The notes beneath the pieces were generated by a model. It saw only the letters and a program-made list of their open reading frames with translations. It searched no databases and was not told the DNA's origin. Positions 39,561 through 52,400 of a DNA stretch of 60,000 bases are shown one piece after another. The stretch's first letter is position 1, and each line of letters begins with the position of its first letter. Position numbers and translations under genes: made by a program. The stretch comes from Diphasiastrum complanatum (taxonomy: Eukaryota > Streptophyta > Lycopodiopsida > Lycopodiales > Lycopodiaceae): assembly GCA_029204225.1 (NCBI GenBank), contig CM055094.1:6270548-6330547 (forward strand). The letters are read 5' to 3'.

Positions 39561-39816
39561 AGACATCAAATCAGAATGCAGAGCCAAAGACTCTAGAGCA
39601 GCAGGAAACATAAGATCAACCCCACGAACAAAAAACATTCGAGCAGCGAAGAAACGAACCTAGAAGGTCAACAAGACAAAGAAGACTCTAGACTATTACT
39701 TTGACAATCTTTAGTGGAGCGAAGACACGCAGTTCAAGTACTGCAGCTTCACTGAAGAGCCAACAAAATACCAAGAAGCTATCTAGAGTCCAGAGGGAGA
39801 ATTCTGGAAGTAGGCA

Positions 39817-40440
39817 ATGTCAGAGGAGATCGAGTCGATGAGGCAAAACGGGACATGGACACTAGAGCCACTGCCAGAAAACAGAAAGATAGTCGACTAC
39901 AAGTGGGTGTACAAGAAGAAGATGAAATTAGATGGCACCATTGGCTGCTACAATGTAAGGCTTGTTGCAAAGGGCTATACACAGAGTATGGTGTTGATTA
40001 TTTTGACACATATTCGCCGATGGTCAAGATGACAAGCATACAACTACTCCTTGCATACGCCACACAACACAATCTAGAAATTCACCAGATTTATGTGAAA
40101 ATAGCATTTCTCCACAAAGATCTAGAGGAGGAAATCTTCATGAAGCAGCCTGAAGGATTTGAATCGAGATACCACAAGAAGGGCCATGCACAATGATGAT
40201 GGACTCTCATAGTGCCATTTATCTGTCCCATGATCATGTCTTCCATTCAAAGACAAAACACATACCTCTGAAGTACCATCACATTCGAGGTTTAATCTCG
40301 AAAAGAGAGCTCCAAGTCCAGTACATAAAAACAAAAGACATGATTGCAGATCTACTCATGAATCTGCTCGACAAGCCACTCTTTGCCAAACAAAGAAAGG
40401 CAATTGGATCAAACGTGCAAAGCCGCAAGGTTCAAGAGGG
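39817..40440 (+). pseudogene. Element E RT start fused to RNase H end
   Basis: RT begins MRQNGTWTLEPLPENRKIVD and YKWVYKKKMKLDGTI, then shifts frame to YGVDYFDTYSPMVKMTSIQL and IAFLHKDLEEEIFMKQPEGF. At about 40190 it jumps to SHDHVFHSKTKHIPLKYHHI, KTKDMIADLLMNLLDKPLF, the end of RNase H. The YVDD region is deleted. Confidence 0.82.
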
Positions 40441-40442
40441 GG

Positions 40443-40739
40443 TGTTAGAAATGGTGAACTCCTACAACTTTGCTACAACACGAAAGTCAACGAGCCTTGA
40501 CTCAAAGGTTGAACAATTCGCGAAAGTCGGCATGCTTCTAGGACAAACGAAGGATGAACGATTCGTGAATCGTAAAGACGCCTCCAGGACCGCAAGAACC
40601 GCAAAGCAACGCAAAATGAAAAGACACGAAAGAAACGAAAGAAATAAAAGGAAACGAAAAAAACAAAAGAGAATCTTTTGTGCTACCAGCTAGCAGCTCA
40701 ATGGGCTTGGAGTCTTAGACTTCACGCCCAGCTGAGACG
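40443..40739 (+). repeat. Element E 3' LTR, left part
   Basis: It begins TGTTAGAAATGG after CAAGAGGGGG. It is interrupted after GCTGAGACG by element F; the remainder resumes at 44997 with GGTAGCAGCGAC, matching the uninterrupted 5' LTR (GTGAGACGGGTAGCAGCGAC). Confidence 0.85.
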
Positions 40740-41328
40740 TGTTAAAATTGGAAAAACAAATCCATATTGATTTCTTGGCTTGCTACAAATGTAATACCAT
40801 GCAAGTATGTAGCTCTACGTAGAACTCGAGCTACATGGTTATGTAATGTCTAGTTTGAAGAATACAACTTGCATATAGTTTGTAGACATACAATTGGCAA
40901 ATTCATGCTTGTAGAAACTCGTGGCAATTCATATGCATTAATTGTAAGTGATCCATAGTGACATGCAAGGCATGCACAAAGTGTAATGGACACATGCATG
41001 ATGATTTGTACTTTGTTAGTTAGAACTAGCACACTTGTAAAAAGTTGGTAGAATTTCATGCATGGCAAGTGACAAATGTCACATAGACTCTAGATGTCAC
41101 TTTAGTTGTCATTTTGGAATGGATAGATGTGGTTCTACCTCGAGCTACCTCAAACTCCATAAATATGTGTAGCTCTCCTCACAATCAATAATGAAGAATC
41201 AAATTTTTGTAGCTACCTCATGCCATTTTGGATCTAAACTATTTTGCTTGTTATCTCTCTAGCTTTCTCTCTCTAACTCGTGTTGAAGCTAATGCTAATA
41301 CACTGAAATCTTGTACTTTTGTTCATTC
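40740..41328 (+). repeat. Element F 5' LTR, 3' truncated
   Basis: It matches 44196-44810 apart from an absent stretch of about 28 bp near 40815 and substitutions. It ends at 'gttcattct', where the 3' LTR continues for about 180 bp more. It has a TATA-like CATAAATATG at 41158. Confidence 0.88.
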
Positions 41329-44181
41329 TAATATTGTACTTTTTAATGTTCTTTTCATTCCGAAACTCACAAAGAACTTAATTAGTGTGGGAAAGTTACT
41401 TGATAATGGTTGTGATGTAAAGTTCAACTCCAATACTTGTTTTATCAAAAGAAAAGATGAGATCCTTGCTGATGGAACTAGATGTGGTGGAATTTTTAAG
41501 TTGAATTCTTATGAGAATGCAAACCTTTGTGAAGTTGCTTTGTTATCTAAGGAGGAGCTGTGGCATAGAAGGTTGGGTCATCCTAACTTTAAATCTATGT
41601 CTTCTATGGTTAAGAAGGTGAAGGCTATTATTCTTCCAAAATCTCTTTCTAAAGATTACAAGCCTTGTGAGGCTTGTGCCATTGCAAAGTCACACAGAAA
41701 GCCATATCAGAAGTCTTTCATAAAGACTACTCATCCTTTGGAGCTTATACACTCAGATGTATATTTTTCCTCTTCTAAAAGTATTGGTGGTGCAACATGT
41801 TTGTGACCTTTATTGATGACTTTACTAGATATACCTGGATGTATCTACTTTCTTCAAAGGCAATGGTTTCTTATCACTTCCTAATCTTCAAAGCTTATGT
41901 TGAGAAACAGTTTTCTTTTAAAGTTAAAGCTTTAAGATGTGATGGAGGAGGTGAATATATCTCCAACAAGTTTCATGAGTACTGTGAATGTGAAGGAATC
42001 AAGAGAGAGTTTTCTTGTGCTTATTCTCCATCTCAAAATGGAGTAGCTGAGAGGAAATAGAGATCTTTATGTGAATGTGCTAAAGCAATTTGAGTAGCAG
42101 CTTCTTTGCCTCTTGATTATTGGGGTGAAGCTATAAATTGGGCAAATTATTTGTGCAATAGATTACCTCACAATGCACTTGCTGGAAAATCACCTTTTAA
42201 AGTCTTGTTTAAGAAGAAACCTAAGGTAGATCACCTTAGAGTTTTTGGTTGTGCTTTGTTAATATGCCCTTGGAAACAAGGAAAAGATCCTAATTCTATT
42301 AAAGGGATCATGGTTGGATATGCATCCAACAAGAAAGCTTACAGAATATATGTTCTCTCCACCTCAACTACAATTGAGAGTAGAGATGTTATATTCCATG
42401 AAGATCAAAAATATATTCTTGAGGAGGCCAAGTTAAAAGATTCTCACAAAGATACTCCAATCATCACCCTTGAAGATTATCATGGAGAGATGGGGCCGAG
42501 AATTGAGGAGTCACCTCGAATCTTTTCACCAAGGAGATCTCAAAGAGAAAGATCCGAGCCTAGAAGGCTTACCTATGAAGATAGAGGCAAGCAAGTGGAA
42601 ATCAACTCCACTAATTATGCCTATTTTATTTCTCATGAGGAGCCGAAGGATGTATATGATGCACTCAACTCGAAGGAATGGTATCTTTCCATGAAGGAGG
42701 ATTATGATGTTTTGATGGCCAATAAGACATGGGAGCTTGTGGATCTTCCATCCAACAAGCACGTCATTGGTTGCAAGTGGGTTTTTTGAGTCAAGTATAA
42801 TCAAAATGGCACAATCAACAAGTACAAGGCTAGGCTTTGTGCTAAAGGTTTTGCTCAAGTTTATGGACTTGATTATGAGGAGACCTTTGCCCCAGTTGCA
42901 AAGATGGTATCAATTAGAATCATAATTTCTCTTGCTTGTTTTTTCAATTGGCAAGTTCTTCAACTAGATGTCTCTAATGCATTTCTAAATGGGTATCTAG
43001 AAGAAGAGATTTATATGGATCAGCCTATTGGGGTCATCTATGATAAAGAGAAAGTTTGCTTGCTCTTCAAAAGTTTATATGGATTGAAGCAAGCTCCAAG
43101 GTCATGGTATTCTCGACTTAACACCTTTCTTGAGTCACTAGGATTTAATCTTAGTAACTATGATCCTTCCTTATATGTCAAGTTTTTTGATAAAGATATT
43201 GTCATTCTTCTTATTTATGTTGATGATATCATTCTGACAGGAAGTAGTATCAAGTTAGTTGAGGAAACCAAGATTGCACTTGGAAAAGAGTTCAAGATGC
43301 AAGACCTTGGAAAAACTCACTATATTCTAGGACTAGAGATTGACTTTCTTAAAGATAAAGCTTTTGTATGTCAATCCAAGTATGTTCTTTCAATGTTAAA
43401 GAAGTTCAATATGTTGAATTGTAAGAGTATAGAAACACCTATGGAGCAAAATGTAAAGGATTCTAACAAAGGTGATGAAAGATCCTTCGTGGACATCACA
43501 CTTTTTAGAAGTCTTATAGGGTCCTTAATTTGGCTCACAATAACTAGACCTGACATAAGCTTCAGTGTTCATAAGTTGAGCCAGGCTATGCAAAATCCTT
43601 CTATCTATCATTGGAAAATGGCCAAGAGAGTGCTTAGATATATATCTTCAACTTTTGATTTTGGTTTATTGTATAAAAGTGAAGATCTTTCTATTATTGG
43701 TTATTCTGACTCGGATTTTGCAAGTAATAGAGTAGATTGAAAATCTACAAGTGCTTATGTCATATATCTTGGAGGAAACTTGATATCTTGGCTTTCCAAA
43801 AAGCAAGATACTGTATCACTCTCATCATGTGAAGCTGAGTACAAGGCACTCACTACAACAACAAAGGAAGTGCTTTGGATCAAGAGGTTACTAGTGGAAC
43901 TAAAGATAATCTTGGAAGAGGATCTACATATGATCATGTGTGACAACATTTTAGCCCAAGCCCTTGCCAACAACCCAATATTCCATGCAAGAAACAAGCA
44001 TGTCGAAGTTGCACATCACTTCGTGAGAGAGAAGCTCATTGGAGGGGAAATCAATTTGGAACACATCGACACATCATCTTGCATTGCTGATATGCTCACC
44101 AAACCTTTGAGCAAAAGTTCCTTCATCAAGCATAGAGCCAATCTTGGAGTTATACCAAGATCCATGTTCAAATCAATATAG
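41329..44181 (+). pseudogene. Element F Pol: integrase, RT and RNase H
   Basis: It starts in the protease-integrase linker (LFIPKLTKNLISVGKLLDNG), then LWHRRLGHPNFKSMSSMVKK and CEACAIAKSHRKPY. A one-base loss near 41800 shifts the frame to FVTFIDDFTRYTWMYLLSSK, LRCDGGGEYISNKF and SPSQNGVAERK. RT shows GCKWVF, LDVSNAFLNGYLEEEIYM, SLYGLKQAPRSWYSRL and the catalytic YVDDIILTGS. RNase H has YSDSDFASNRVD, SWLSKKQDTVSLSSCEAEY and FHARNKHVEVAHHFVREK, ending SIADMLTKPLS-like and TAG. Four in-frame stops are at 42058, 42091, 42787 and 43738. The last three are TGA where the family has Arg. Confidence 0.93.
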
Positions 44182-44195
44182 ATTATTTTTAGGAG

Positions 44196-44991
44196 TGTTA
44201 AAATTGGAAAAACAAATCCATATTGATTTCTTGGCTTGCTACAAATGTTGTACCATGCAAGTATGTAGCTCATAAATGCAAAATGCCAAGTTTGGCCTAC
44301 ATAGAACTCGAGCTACATGGTTATGTAATGTCTAGTTTGAAGAATACAACTTGCATATAGTTTGTAGACATACAATTGGCAAATTCATGCTTGTAGAAAC
44401 TCGTGGCAATTCACATGCATTAATTGTAAGTGATCCATAGTGACATGCAAGGCATGCACAAAGTGTAATAGACACATGCATGATGATTTGTACTTTGTTA
44501 GTTAGAACTAGCACACTTGTAAAAAGTTGGTAGAATTTCATGCATGGCAAGTGACAAATGTCACATAGACTCTACATGTCACTTTAGTTGTCATTTTGGA
44601 ATGGATAGATGTGGTTCTACCTTGAGCTACCTCAAACTCCATAAATATGTGTAGCTCTCCTCACAATCAATAATGAAGAACCAAAGTTTTGTAGCTACCT
44701 CATGCCATTTTGGATCTAAACTATTTTGTTTGTTATCTCTCTAGCTTTCTCTCTCTAACTCGTGTTGAAGCTAATGCTAATACACTGAAAGCTTGTACTT
44801 TTGTTCATTCTTTGATTCATTGCTATCATAATCTGATGCTTAGCATGCTAGATTGTGGTTAAGCCATTTCTTCTGAACTAGATCTTGCTAAACAATCTAG
44901 AATGAGGTTACTATGCTAATCACAAAGCTTAATTAAGATCAATCATACTTGTGGACATTCCCCACACGTGTGAATTCTGGAAATTTTGCCA
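44196..44991 (+). repeat. Element F 3' LTR, 796 bp
   Basis: This is the complete LTR, preceded by GATTATTTTTAGGAG. It contains ACACGTGT at 44964-44971 and a TATA-like motif CATAAATATG near 44639. Confidence 0.9.
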
Positions 44992-45169
44992 AGATGGGTA
45001 GCAGCGACGGAGAGTAACTGATTAGTTGATTAGCGTTAACTACTCTTGTAATTCTCTGTTTAGCTATCTTGTAAACTCCACATAGTGGAGACAATATTTC
45101 TAGATAAAAAGACATACAGAGATGTGTGCGAGTAGAGCAGATAAGAAAAGACTAGAAACAAAAAAGAGT

Positions 45170-46345
45170 TGTTACGTATTATTTGAGCCTCTCAGTTATG
45201 CCGTCAATATTTTAATGTAATTGCTATTTGTATTGTGCTTTAGTGTAATATAACAGCGGCACATTTTTATCTATGTACAACGTAGATGAATGCTTGTTTT
45301 GATTGAATGCACTCTCATTGTTGTTGATCGCGCTTGTTTACTCACTCTGATCAGAACACTGACATCTACAACTCCTCAGTTTTTTATCAGACGATGACTG
45401 TCTTTGACGCTTGAGAAACTCGCGATATCATACTACTCTTCCACTTATTTCAGAACCATACTTCACATTGAATCTGATTTTTTTCTAATCTCTTTGGTGG
45501 ACTGTACTTTTGCTTTTGAGAGTAGGAATTAATTTTTAAGATCTTGTTGGGCAATTAGAACACTTAAAGTTGTGATTACCTTTAGCATACGCTGTCTATT
45601 AGACTGTTTTTGCATCTAGCAGCTGATTAGAACAAGAGAGCTATTCCGCAATATTCCTGCTCTCTTCTCCATTCTCGTTCTTCCTTCTAACTTGCCCCCA
45701 TTAGTAGCATGTATGTTAGTTCAACGATCAGTAGCTGAAGTAATTTTTGCACCAACTCTCTTGGCTACTTTATGTTCTTGTACTCACTTTTCTTATTCAA
45801 TCAGTGTGCAAGTTTTTGGTCTCACCACTGTATTGTTCCAGTTTGCACATTACTACTATTAATTCATCTTGATTATTGCTGGTAACTGTTGCACTTTCGA
45901 TCCATCTACCATCTGCTCCACTTCTACTTCTCGATACTTCCACAGTATCCCACATTTTATGACATGGTATCAGAGTAGGTGGTTTAGTAGTCTGCATTTC
46001 TATTGTAGGTTATTAGTCTTGTTTTTATCAAGACATCATCTCAACAAGTACACATCCAACAATATTCAGACATCGTTGTTTCTACCAGTGATCTCTAGTT
46101 CACCTCTGACTAACAAACTCGATAGAGAGAACTACCATCTATGGAAGTTCAAGATGAAAGTAGTTCTTCTTGCCAAATAACTGTGGGGCATCGTTGATGG
46201 CACTGAGGTCAAACTTGCAGCCAACATCATAATAAGAACTATATATAGCTTCACCAGAAGTTTCAAGTAGCCATTCTAGCTCTTGGGAGCAGTCCTCTTA
46301 GTCTTCTTGTTATGACCTCCAGCTTTCAAATCAATACATATCTCT
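45170..46345 (+). mobile_element. Copia element H: LTR, primer site and gag start
   Basis: 45170-45964 starts TGTTACGTATT and ends TTTATGACA, directly followed by TGGTATCAGAGTAGG, a primer-binding site, so it is a 5' LTR of about 795 bp. It begins exactly where similarity of element E's two LTRs ends, so H probably inserted into E. Gag traces read LTNKLDRENYHLWKFKMKVV and LWGIVDGTEVKL after a TAA at 46179, then KFQVAILALGSSPLSLLV. The rest is missing. Confidence 0.75.
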
Positions 46346-46494
46346 GTGAAGGTGGTCAGTCGATGTTTTGAGGAGTGAAGGGGGCACACCATCTGCTCGT
46401 TTGCCTTTCCAAACATTTGGCTGCACTACAGCTTCTGCAGTTATACTTTTTTGTCTCTAAATCTGCTATTCGATGTTTCATTTAACATGGTAGC

Positions 46495-46725
46495 GGTTCT
46501 TTCCAAACTTAGATATTACTGGCTGGATATTGGTGGTCTTTGCATTTTAAGAACACTCATAACTTTGTAAAGGCTTATGATGTGTGCCAAAGATCCAAAA
46601 GGCCACAATTTTCAGACTACATGCCTTTAACCCCCATCTTATCTAAACAAGCATTTTTCAAATGGGGTATTCAATCCCTCGTCACATTCGATTTTATGTC
46701 TAATGATTGACTACTTCATATTGAT
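46495..46725 (+). pseudogene. Ty3/gypsy integrase scrap
   Basis: The plus strand reads AYDVCQRSKRPQFSDYMPLT then PILSKQAFFKWGI near 46570-46690. This is the end of the HHCC zinc region (CxxCQRSK) and the start of the core of chromovirus-like integrases (MPLxPI...KWGID). It is the only Ty3-type pol sequence I found, and it abuts the gag relic of element H. Confidence 0.72.
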
Positions 46726-47457
46726 TGCCATACATCCAATGACCATCTTCCTATCTTACATCCAATGGTTAGAATACTACCAGAACAACCTGAACATCAA
46801 AACCAAGGCTCTTTAGCCGAGGTTTCCATCCAAATATTTTGAACCGACTCTCTTCCACCGAACTCTTCAACCGAATCTTCACTAAGGAACTCAAACCAAG
46901 TCTCCTCGACCAAGAGGTTCAATCGAAGTGTTCCACCATAGGCACTATCTGGCACCCACTCTCTGATGCATGGAATTTTTGTTTGACAAGTACTCTATAT
47001 TTATTGACTCTCTGTAACTGGCAAGTCATAATTGTAGAATAGCTCAAGAATGAATTTTTTATTTATCTATCCATCTCCAGATTACCTTCTAGAGAGTTTA
47101 GGATGTCAACAGTTAAGAAAACACAATTTAAACACCCGACCGGATCAATCACCACAACACAACGTCAAGTGCAACAAGACAAGACAACAGAATTACTCTC
47201 ATCAAACTGTATATTCAACTGATAAGTAAGTACAAAGATAAGTTGCTTAAAAAGCACTCAAGGGGCTCGTAAAAGAAAGATGGCTCGATAACTCTAGAAC
47301 TAAGCACACGTGGTGTCGTCGAAATAAGAAAGCACTGTATAAGTCGATCATTGCTATTTTAACTCTCTCTCTCTCAATAATCAACGTCTTTCTTTGTTTT
47401 AGAGTTTACTCTATTCATGGAACATACTTCCATGATAGTATTACAAGTAAAGGCTTT

Positions 47458-48384
<927 letters not shown>

Positions 48385-48421
48385 TCAAAAATGTGGACTT
48401 CACATCCATTTGATGAATCTT

Positions 48422-49350
48422 TCACCCAAAATGAGATGCTAAGGCAATGATAAGGCATAGCGTAGTCCACTTAGCCACTGGAGCAAATGTCTCTTCATAG
48501 TCAATTCCTATGCTTTGCTCATAACCCTTCACTACTAGGTGTGCCTTATGCTTTGCTATCGTGCCATCCGCATGAAACTTTGTTCTAAACACCCATTTGT
48601 TGTCAATGGCTTTCTTTCCAAGTGGTAGATCAACCAACTCCCATGTATCATGCCTATGGATAGATTCTATTTCCTCTTCCATTGCCCTTTGCCATTCTTT
48701 GTGATCTTTTGCCTCATCAAAGGCTGATGGCTCTCGACACTTCAAAATGTCACTCATTAGGACATAGTTCACATGATAACAATCGGGAGGCTTTCTTTCT
48801 CGCATTGAACTTCTCACTTCTCCTTGTGTACTAGATCCTGGTTGATTTACCTTTGCGTCCTTCATGATCTTTTCATACCATTTTGGTATCTTAGATTCAG
48901 GTGATACACTATGTGGAGAGTATGTATCCCAAGGAGTGTCTAAGTAATGTCTCTTACTTCCAACTGGTTTCTCCTTTAGTGCTCCTATTGGCAAGTACCT
49001 CCCCCTAGGCTCTTGAATAGGTGGAGTCCTTTCATATTCGCCCTCTCGACTCTCATCTTCACGTGCATCATTTTGTGGAGCATCTTCTTCATTTTCTTCC
49101 TCCACAATTGTGGGAAGTCTTTTGATGCTTTCACTACTTGCATGGTCTTCATCTTCATACCTATGCGTTTCATCAAAGATCACATCTTTGCTAATGTGAA
49201 TTTTGTTCATTACAGGATCAAAACACATGTATGCCTTTGTCCTTTCATCATAACCGACAAAGATACATTTGATTGCTTTGGCATCAAGTTTCTTTCGCTC
49301 CTCCTTTGGCACATGTACATAGGCCTTACATCCAATGACTTTTAAATTGC
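48422..49350 (-). pseudogene. Element G integrase C-terminus and RT N-terminal half
   Basis: On the minus strand it reads PKEERKKLDAKAIKCIFVGY, DPVMNKIHISKDVIFDE, an acidic linker, SSMRERKPPDCYHVNYVLMS, then RT starting EWQRAMEEEIESIHRHDTWE and continuing LPLGKKAIDNKWVFRTKF and IDYEETFAPVAKW. The long frame is open for 296 codons. It is truncated at the GCKAYVHV segment near 49345, so most of integrase is absent. Confidence 0.88.
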
Positions 49351-51484
49351 ATATAATTCACAAAATCATTACACAAATAGAACAAAAACTCGAGATTGTC
49401 AATGGTCTCCCAATCTTGATCTCTCAATCAATGATAGTATAATGAGGATCCTATCATTGGCTGGCTGAGCAGGTCCAGTACGAATTCAGGTGTCAAATCA
49501 ACATTAGGTTGACCTACACATGTCAATTTTACCTAACCATTAGGTTTAACAACTTTGGTAGTCAGGTCACCAACATCCTTGATTTGTGGAGTTTGCTTCT
49601 TAATTTTATATAACTTGACCAAAGTTCCTATATAATTCCTATGATTAGGACCTAACTACCCTAGGCCTATTCTCACACGTGTGGATTACAATATGTACAC
49701 TAAATTGTGTCTCTATCAAGCTTAATATTTGCAAATTCTCACAAACTCCATATTGGCTTGAATTCCCTCTCAAATAAAAAAATCTCTAGCCCAATTTTTT
49801 TAATATCTTCTTAGAAAATCATAAGAATAGCATGCTTACTTGCATCCCAACAAAAAACCCCCAAGACTACCAATCATATTTGTATGAAGGACTTTAGGTG
49901 GACTCCCTCTCCATACCACTTATAATCGCTTGCAACAAATTGGCTTCTCTATTTCCCAAGATCATCAATGTTGAGCATGGGTTCATCATCCGGAGAAATA
50001 TTTTTGTGCCATTCTTAATATTTTACTATGCCTCTATGTTGTTTGAATATAGGTGTTCCTTATATTTCCTCACCCTTACGAAAGCTTTTATCTTAGTGCC
50101 TCTTCTAAGGTAGACATGACATGTCTCATTTGTTCCCTCTAACATGTGGCATTCACTAAGGTTGTCCCCTCTTGTAATGTTCTCTATTGCCACTAAAACC
50201 ATTTGTCCTGCCCTTCACTCAACAATAGCTAATATTCTTTTGAGATACATACTAGACTTTTTGGCACTCTGTGGCATCTACTTTGTCGACAAACAAAACT
50301 CCATCGTATTTTTGTAGTCTTTCCAAAAGAAGCTAGATTTTTTAGGCTTTCACCACTAGAGCTTTTCAACCATTGTCCTCATGGTTAAGAACATTCAGCC
50401 TGGCAACCTTGTGTTGTTTGTCTCTACTTTTATTTCCTCAAAATGTGCCATTGATAGCTTTACAAAAGCCCTATGTGCTTTTTTTTATGATAAAGGAAAC
50501 AATTCCCTCTCTTCTGATATCCTCAAAATCTTGCTTGAGAAAGCAAATCCTTTCCTAAATTATTAGCAACAAGGTCCTCATCACTCATCAACTACGAGGA
50601 AAATAGAATGTTTTTCTTTGAGCACTCGATGCTAGGTCTGAATCACTAATGTTTCTCTTGCACAAAGCATTGGTTTGCAGGAACATTTCCTTTACAAAGG
50701 AACTGATGTGAAATGTATATATTGTGTTTTTTTTTAACTGAGTCCATCATAAAGCTTTTTGGGAGATTCTTAGAGAATCCTGTCATCCTTTCAAATTCAG
50801 GCCAGGCCTTTGTGGAAACTCTCATTCAACTTGTCAAATCAAAAGTTTGTTTTAAGTATGAATATTGTGTTCAGTGCTTAACTATTCAGCATTTTGACAA
50901 TGTGTTGGTCAAGGGTACCATTTAAGTTGCACATGCTAAGAATGCATAACAGGTTTTCATAAACTTATCATCTCTCTATGTAATGGCAATCTATAAAGAC
51001 TATTCATGAAGAATGATTTCTTCATATAAACTCCTCTATTCATGTAAAACCCATCATTACAAATACTGCTGCAACCTGTGACCTTAATCAATCCTAAACC
51101 ATACCCTATATAAACCATCAATTACAAAAGCTTCCACATAGATAGCCTTGACAAGTGAAATAGGTCCAAAGGATGTAGTCAATGCACGTCAAAACAGAAC
51201 AGAGCATTGCATCCTGTAAATCCCCACCTCGTGAAAAGAATGACTTGTGGTAGAAAGAGCAATTTTTATGCTGAATTCAAGGTCTGATGCGAGAAAAAAA
51301 TTTCTATGACGTGACTGCTTTGTATATAATTGCTTCTATGAGTTTCCAGCAAAAGCTCCATGTATAACTGCTATTTCAATCCATTCAAGCATAACAACGA
51401 GAATTCATAAAGATACCTCTCATCGAACAATAGGACTTTTAAGCACAGTGCTTGAATTTAACTGCAAAAAAATTCCTTAAAAAG
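49351..51484. other. No recognised gene; unassigned open frames at 49898-50925
   Basis: Plus-strand frames at 49898-50113, 50381-50566 and 50713-50925 lie in a row and together could be a decayed coding sequence (for example NLVLFVSTFISSKCAIDSFT). I recognise no family. ACACGTGT occurs at 49675. Confidence 0.3.
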
Positions 51485-52400
51485 TCAACGCCTAGAGTGG
51501 AGCACTTCTGCGATACTCCGTATAGCACTAGCTATTTCTGCAATGGAGCTACACAAGGATGCACTGTGTTTTTCATCAATGGTGATCCGCTGTTTCTCAG
51601 CCTTCAGCTTGTTATACTCCAAGTTTTCATAGCGTTCAATAAGTTGTTTAGTGTTGTGGGTTCTCTCTTTCCTAGATGCACGAGGTTTGGGATCAAGCTT
51701 TGGTCGCTTCACACCAAAATTAAGATGCTGGGAGGACATTGATAGTAGGTCATCTTGCATTTCGGACGCAGGCTGCAAAGCATCTACACCATTCAAATGG
51801 TCCTCTTGAAGACCTGATATTCAACCCAAAGTATGTCAGTGTCTGATAGTCTGAAAATAAATTGATGTTTGTCCTCTACAAAAAATAAACCGCAAGACCA
51901 ACCTGGCAGATCAACCAAAGGACCTTCGCGGTTTGTTTCTCTACCATATCCAAATTTTTCCACCATGGCATTGTATATGTCTTGATGAAAGGAAGTAGGG
52001 ACACGCTTTTCCCTCCGTGCTTTTGTTGAAAGATTCCAGAAACTTTCGGGGGTTGATTGGAAATCTTTCTCATAGCGGTATATTTTCCTGAAACACTTGT
52101 TCAGCTTCACCCATTTGAGCCAGCACTGATGCGGAGTCTTGTGGACACTCTTTTCAAAACAATGGGCTGATATTGCTTCCCACTTATCTTTGGCGCTTCG
52201 GATCTTCTTGGAGACTCCATTTGTGATACACACTGTGTCCTCCAGCTTCTTTGCATTTAGAAGAACCATCATTTCTTCTAATGACCAATTTTCTGTGCGC
52301 TGACTGTGAGGCGTGTCTCGTCTATAGGGTGTACCTTGAGAAGCCTGGACATGAAGCCCAGTTTCAATTGCATTCAACTTGTTTGAACTCTTATTCCTCC
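51485..52400 (-). CDS. Trihelix / Myb-SANT-like DNA-binding protein, 3' exons
   Basis: Two minus-strand exons join in frame. The first is 52400-51891, after acceptor TCTTGCAG. The second is 51813-51485. The 77-bp intron 51890-51814 has GT...AG ends. The first exon encodes NWSLEEMMVLLNAKKLE, KDKWEAISAHCFEK and QCWLKWVKLNKCFRKIYRYE, the three Trp-bearing helices of a trihelix (Myb/SANT-like, GT-factor type) DNA-binding domain. The last exon is basic (KRPKLDPKPRASRKER), then a probable coiled coil (QLIERYENLEYNKLKAEKQR) and ends SIAEVLHSRR. This is the usual layout for trihelix factors, which act in the nucleus. No stop or shift is seen. There is no ATG in the first visible exon, so at least one more exon lies upstream (above 52400). 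A PIF/Harbinger ORF1 origin is an alternative. Confidence 0.72.

Larger units (their letters stand above)
40740..44991 (+). mobile_element. Copia element F, inserted into element E 3' LTR
   Basis: The termini are TGTTAAAATTGG and TTTTGCCA, with a 5-bp duplication AGACG (40735-40739) and AGATG (44992-44996) that differs by one C-to-T change. The 3' LTR (44196-44991) is 796 bp. The 5' LTR (40740-41328) is cut short and runs directly into the pre-integrase region, so its end, the primer site, gag and most of the protease are missing. The remaining pol is one frame apart from one shift and four stops. Confidence 0.92.
36822..45169 (+). mobile_element. Copia element E, 3' LTR split by element F
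   Basis: Similar sequences at 36822-37287 and at 40443-40739 plus 44997-45169 are its LTRs. The purine tract CAAGAGGGGG precedes the 3' LTR. The 5' LTR lacks its first bases (the TGTTAG start is gone). Between the LTRs lie part of gag, two zinc-knuckle-like motifs, protease, integrase and the start of RT. The RT catalytic part and most of RNase H are deleted at about 40190. Element F sits inside the 3' LTR, and element H begins at its far end. Confidence 0.82.

Noticed and set aside
46839-47042. 67-codon frame after the gypsy scrap
   Set aside because: Short, with no conserved motif, and the surrounding DNA has irregular repeats ('aaccgaatctt', 'tcaaccga').
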